Part shown: in pieces, positions 59,890-64,000 of the stretch
Position numbering within the stretch: position 1 is the stretch's first letter
Layout: each line of letters starts with the position of its first letter
Source: Flaccisagitta enflata
Lineage: Eukaryota; Chaetognatha; Sagittoidea; Aphragmophora
Assembly (NCBI GenBank): GCA_965153355.1
Contig: OZ231127.1
Span: 100,006,001-100,070,000, forward strand
Direction of reading: 5' to 3'
DNA: 64,000 nucleotides
Made by a program: the position numbers and the translations under genes
The notes under the pieces: generated by a model
The model's database searches: none
The model's input: only the letters and a program-made list of their open reading frames with translations
What the model was told of the DNA's origin: nothing

Positions 59890-60365
59890 TTCGCTCCTAT
59901 TCATTATTTTAAGGTCAGTGGCCTTAATCACCTCCAAAAGTAATTTTCCATCTCTACTGACTCTGTCTCTTTGTTTCTCGATTATTTCTTCTTTAAGGGG
60001 AGATATTTCTTTTTCAATTTCTTGCTTGTTAGATCGACTTTCTTGTTTGCCGTAGCAAGTGCCCACTATCAATGGCATCTTTTTCCTACGCCTGATGCTT
60101 ACCCATGTGATCTCAATATCACGGACTGATGCATGGGAAAAAGTGTTGCATCTTATGTCGTTTCTAACTAGAATACCAACACCACCTCCAACTTTTCCTT
60201 CTCTTTTCTTTCCGAAAAACTCATAGCCAGGTATGTTAGTATCTGTATTTGCGCGAAGTTGAGTCTTTGTTTAGAGAAAAAGTGGGGGTTAATTTTCATA
60301 TAGAAAAGCAGTGAGGCAGGGTAACTTGCTTTTCATCCCTCGTACACTGCGAAACATAAAAAAGA
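59890..60365 (-). pseudogene. LINE endonuclease (APE-type) fragment
   Basis: On the reverse strand, VRGMKSKLPCLTAFLYEN, IPGYEFFGK, VGGGVGILVRNDIRC and LIVGTCYGKQESRS appear in order across two frames. This is the N-terminal part of the exonuclease-endonuclease-phosphatase domain of a non-LTR retrotransposon. The frame is broken near 60290 and again near 59900. The active-site Asp/His regions further downstream and the reverse transcriptase are absent. The longest intact piece is 65 codons (59881-60078). Confidence 0.75.
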
Positions 60366-60369
60366 TCAC

Positions 60370-60819
60370 AGATGTTCTATAAGATAGTTCTCATGAAAAC
60401 AAGTTTGATAGACAAACAATAGATGCGCCCTCGTTGTTACTGGGTACTGAGAAGGTAGTTTACTCTAATAGATGACATGAATAGATGTTAATAAAGTAGG
60501 ATATTCATGACTAAAAGCAAAATTTCAGTATTCTAATGCTATCTGCATAAAGTAGATGAGCATTCATTATTCATGAATTCCATAGTTTTTTAGATTTTTT
60601 CTTTATAGATATTTTCGCAATTTGAAATTTGAAAGTCAAACACAATCTACTCATTTCATAGAGGACTTTCTGCTTCATTCAGTCTTTAGAAAACTTAAAG
60701 AACAATGTGCAGGGTAAGTTGAAATAATACATAGATTATACTATACCAAAAACTGAATTGTGGAGGTGGGAGGGATGGGGGCATTATGATCAAAAAGAAG
60801 CAAGCTAGCTAAACAACTG
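60370..60819. other. No recognised feature
   Basis: AT-rich sequence beyond the LINE fragment. Nothing recognised. Confidence 0.5.
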
Positions 60820-61425
60820 GGGACTGTTTGGGAGTGATTCTGAGTGTATAGGCTGATAATGAGAGAATGCGTTACAGACCTATGGACCTACGGATGGACA
60901 CACCCTCTTACAGAAATGCGAGGACGCTTTTAATAATGATTGGGGACCGCTTGGGAGTGATTCTGAGTGTATAGGCTGATATTGAGAGAATGCGTTACGG
61001 ACCTATGGACCTACAGATGGACACACCCTCTCATCGAGATGCGTTGACGCATCTATTAATGATTTGGGACCATTTGGGAGTGATTCTGAGTGTATAGGCT
61101 GATATTGAGAGAATGCGTTACAGACCTACGTACCTTTGGACGGACACACCCTCTTATAGAGAAGCGAGGATGCATCTAATAATGATTGGGGACTGTTTGG
61201 GAGTTGTCTGAGTGTATAGGCTGATATTGAGAGAATGCATTACGGTCCTATGGACCTACGGGCGGACCCACCCTCTTATAGAGATGCAAGGACGCATCTA
61301 ATAATGATTAAGGACTGTTTGGGAGTGATTCTGAGTGTGTATGCTGATATTGAGAGAATGCATTACGGACCTACGGACCTATGGACGGACACACCCTCTA
61401 ATAGAGATGCGAGGACGCATCTAAA
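60820..61425 (+). repeat. 122-bp tandem array of a family H-like 3' module (five units)
   Basis: GGGACTGTTTGGGAGTGATT recurs near 60822, 60944, 61066, 61187 and 61309. Each unit ends with GGACACACCCTCTTATAGAG and the hairpin ATGCGAGGACGCAT then CTAATAATGA, the same order as the family H 3' end (CCTCTTATAGAG plus hairpin plus TAA). A single copy on the other strand lies at 9.8 kb. Confidence 0.85.
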
Positions 61426-62476
61426 ATCACTTATCAATACTTTTTTTTGTGAGAAATGGAAAGAGTGTCATAAAATGAAGCAAATGTCATCAATTATTTT
61501 TGATTTTATGATAAAAAGAAGATCATGTTGTCAGAATCTGTGCATGAACTGTAAATTCTTCAAAAAACTATGAAAAAGGGACCTTTTTCATTGATTTTCG
61601 TCATTTCCAGTAGAAGAAATCATATGAAATCAAAGATCATTTAAAAGATATTCAAAAGAGCTTTCATTTGCCGCCAATCTCACATCTCTAGCTCAATTGG
61701 TTTAGACAGAGTGAAGAAAAGACTGTGGAGTATTCATTTTCAAGTTTGATAGGCCCATCACCAAGATGTACCCATTTAAATTCAAACAAATGTCATTTCC
61801 AAACGGATAAAGCTAGGAAGCTGGGATTGGTCTAGAATGAAAGATCTTTTGAAAATCTTTCGAATGGTCACTGATTTTTTTATTTCTTCTATTCAAACAT
61901 GGACATTATAAGAGGAGAAAAAGATCAATTATTTCTTAAATTTGTGTGATGAAAAAATTCATTCTTTTGTCGTTCATAAAAGGTTTAAATCAAGTAAAAA
62001 CCTATCAAAAGCTATGACATTGAGAAAGCCCTTCAAAAATCTGTCACTTGAGCTGTTTCTGGAGTTACTTGCTCAATTGGTTTAGAAATTACAACAGTTA
62101 TAGTAAAAATTGTCCTCTATAAACTATGAAAGAAAATCTGTTGTTTTCCCACTTTGGTTTTGATACATTGGTCTTCATTCTAACATAAAATTGATCCATT
62201 TCAATGGGACTGGCGGCAAATTGCTCATTTTTTGAAGCTCTTTGAAATGCTTATGAATGACAATTTGGTTTGTTGAATATCAACTATATAAAACTAGTCT
62301 GAAAGTTGTAACTTTTTTTATGAGTTGCACTGTATGTTAGTGTACATAATCTTCCATTTGTCACTCTTTGTCACGTGATTGCTTTTTTGTGCATCACTGT
62401 GGTCATTTTCAGATGGATCCTATCCCAGTTGGTCTATTCCGGCCATCAGAGCAAAGGTGTTGTGAAGCACTAATTC

Positions 62477-62480
<4 letters not shown>
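61426..62480. other. AT-rich, with diverged copies of a shared 65-base module
   Basis: The module CTAAACNRATWAAGCTAG... AATGAAAGATCTTT occurs at about 61640-61720 (reverse), 61793-61865 (forward) and 62030-62095 (reverse, weak). No gene recognised. Confidence 0.5.

Positions 62481-62481
<1 letters not shown>

Positions 62482-62537
<56 letters not shown>
62482..62537 (+). repeat. AG microsatellite
   Basis: About 28 AG units directly before family C copy C10. Confidence 0.95.
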
Positions 62538-62539
<2 letters not shown>

Positions 62540-62540
62540 T

Positions 62541-63740
62541 AGTCATCCAAGGATCGCACATGGTCAGCGGTACCCGATGCCCTGCTGAGTGATCCAGTGA
62601 AGAAGTGGAGTGAGAGCAGGGCAGCGGCCCCAAAGGGCCGATGTCCTGTAGAACACAGGGGGGAATTTCGAGACGTCCGTCCGTCCTGAGGGGGCTCTAG
62701 ATGGCTGATTTAGGCCACTGAAGGCATATCTGAGGGTTGGATGGCATAATTAAGGCTTGGAGAGCAGATTTGAGGTTTGGCGGGCTGTTTTTGGGCAGCG
62801 GCCCCGAAGGGGACAAAGTCCTGTAGAACACAGGGGGACTTTCATTCGTCCGTTCGTTTGTTTGTTCGTCTGTCCATTCGTCCCCCCCCATCAGGCTCCT
62901 CAGGCCTCAAATCTGGCCTCTGAGACCTCAAACCTGGCCTCTCAGGCTCCAAATCTGACCTCTCAGGCCTCAAATCCGGCCTCTCAGGCCTCAAATCCAG
63001 CCTCTCAGGCCTCAAATCCAGCCTCTCGGGCCTCAAATCCAACCTCTCAGGCCTCAAACCTGGCCTCTCAGGCCTCAAATTAGGCTTCGTAGGCCTCAAA
63101 TCCAAATCCTCAGGCCTTAAACCTGGCCTCTCAGGCCTCAATTTATTGCTCTCAGGCTTCAAATCAGTCCTCTGACCTTTCAAGCGTTAATCCAGCTCTC
63201 TTAAGCCTCAAGTCAGCCCTCCCAAGCTTCCAATTGGCGTTCTCAGGCCTTACATCAGCCTTTCTTAGACCTCAGTTTAGGCTCTTGAAGGCCTTCAGTC
63301 AGCCCTCTATTGCATCTCATCCACTTCTTCAGGCAGGACGAACAAAAGTCCCCCTGTGTTCTACAGGACTTCGTCCCCTAGGGGGCCGCTGCCCTGCTTC
63401 CTCTCACTCCAATTCACAATCACTCAAAGCAGGGCAACCGGTATCGCTGACCACATATTGCCCTTGGGCGACCTGTTAAGCTTGGAGGGCTGATTGAAGG
63501 TCTGGAGGGCAGATTTGAGGTCTGGGAGGTAGATTTAGGGCATGGGAGGGGGGCTGATTCGAAGCCAAGAGGGCTGATTTTAGGCCTGGAGGGCTAAATT
63601 GAGTCCTGGGAGGGCTAATTTGAGGCCTTGATGGTCAACGGGGACGGATGGACAGACGGACGGACGGAAGGACGGAAGGACGGAAGGACGGGCGTCTGAA
63701 ACCCCTGTGATCTACAGGACATCGGCCCTTTGAGAGAGAG
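62541..63740 (-). mobile_element. Family C element, copy C10 (interrupted by C11)
   Basis: Starts TAGTCATCCAAGGATCGCAC, GGTCAGCGGTACCCG, hairpin arms TGCCCTGCT / AGCAGGGCA and TGTCCTGTAGAACACAGG. The GGAGGGCTGATTTGAGG core is interrupted at about 62790 and resumes at 63476. It ends with a GGAC array and CTGTGATCTACAGGACATCG, GCCCTTT, the inverted partner of the left side. Confidence 0.78.
62792..63475 (+). mobile_element. Family C element, copy C11 (complete, nested in C10)
   Basis: Left GGGCAGCGGCCCCGAAGGGG, CCTGTAGAACACAGGGGGAC; 21-bp core CTCAGGCCTCAAATCYGGCCT; right arm inverted at 63345-63385; then TGCCCTGCTTCCTCTCACTC, AAGCAGGGCA and GGTATCGCTGACCAC. A possible 5-base duplication CTGTT flanks it. 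Confidence 0.85.
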
Positions 63741-63794
63741 AGAGAGAGAGGGAGAGAGAGAGAGAGTGGCGTTAATGGAGGTTTTGGCTTTACT

Positions 63795-63879
63795 GCTCTT
63801 GCCCAAATGCTCCACTGACCTCAATTATGGCCCCTGCCCACCCGCACGCGACTGGGGTAGCCGTGTATCCGGCCTTGTC
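63795..63879 (-). mobile_element. Family H 5'-end fragment
   Basis: Reverse strand of the family H start: CTTGCCCAAATGCTCCACTG, CCCTGCCCACCCGCACGCGA, GGGGTAGCCGTGTATCCGG, CCTTGT. It joins directly to the 3' end of the next copy. Confidence 0.75.
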
Positions 63880-64000
63880 AGTTGCAGACACGTGACTCTA
63901 TAAGAGGCTTTGTCCATCCGTTGGTCCGTCCGTCGGTCCGTCACGCACGAGTCAAAAAGTGGAAAGACGAGCGTTGAAGCTGCTCTCTGGGTATGAGTAT
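63880..64000 (-). mobile_element. Family H copy, runs off the window
   Basis: CAGTTGCAGACACGTGACTC, TATAAGAGGCTTTGTCC, GTCC/GTCG tetranucleotides, then GTCAAAAAGTGGAAAG, matching the reverse strand of the 18.26-kb subfamily. Its 5' end lies beyond position 64000. Confidence 0.75.

Overview
This window is repeat-dominated nuclear DNA of a metazoan, most likely a marine invertebrate. The evidence is AT-rich non-coding sequence, very long microsatellites, eukaryotic DNA transposons with TA, TTAA or 8-bp target-site duplications, a BEL/Pao LTR retrotransposon and a LINE endonuclease fragment. I found no convincing host protein-coding gene, tRNA, rRNA or CRISPR array. Most long open frames are translations of microsatellites. 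The phylum cannot be fixed from the sequence; the GGAC-tetranucleotide Helentron-like elements resemble those known from bivalves and other marine invertebrates.

Layout. 1-5.3 kb: a direct duplication (unit starts at 56 and 3741) with kilobase CTTT tracts; copy 1 holds a hAT-like insertion with a 501-bp MITE inside it. 5.3-10.7 kb: a palindromic element inside a CT microsatellite, an identical second copy of the 501-bp MITE, a hAT-like element with a nested inverted-repeat element, and a TTAA-flanked element. 10.7-13.5 kb: a cluster of one family ('family C': GGGCAGCGGCCCC ends, 10-21-bp minisatellite cores). 17.4-26 kb: several Helentron-like elements ('family H'), a 378-bp CA array beside a perfect palindrome, a 3-kb hAT-like element filled with minisatellites, and a second hAT-like element inside a family C composite. 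26.36-39.51 kb: a full-length but broken BEL/Pao element with both LTRs, a TATGG target duplication and 3.5 kb of unexplained sequence after pol. 41-45 kb: more H, C and hAT-like copies. 45.9-55.3 kb: a possible 9.4-kb TA-flanked inverted-repeat element holding CG-rich sequence, an exactly 210-bp tandem array, candidate splice sites and a strong hairpin followed by nine T. 55.4-64 kb: more family H and C copies, MITEs, a LINE fragment and a 5-unit array of a family H-like 3' module.

The parts do not form a pathway. The window records successive insertions, with several cases where one element dates another because it is nested in it or because an empty site survives nearby. The strongest signals are: (1) family H, whose 3' hairpin, left and right hairpin arms and 5' subterminal motif vary together between copies; (2) exact TSD and TIR pairs for five 8-bp-TSD transposons; (3) the 46-55 kb composite with its hairpin-T9 unit and 210-bp array; (4) the extra 3' region of the BEL element.
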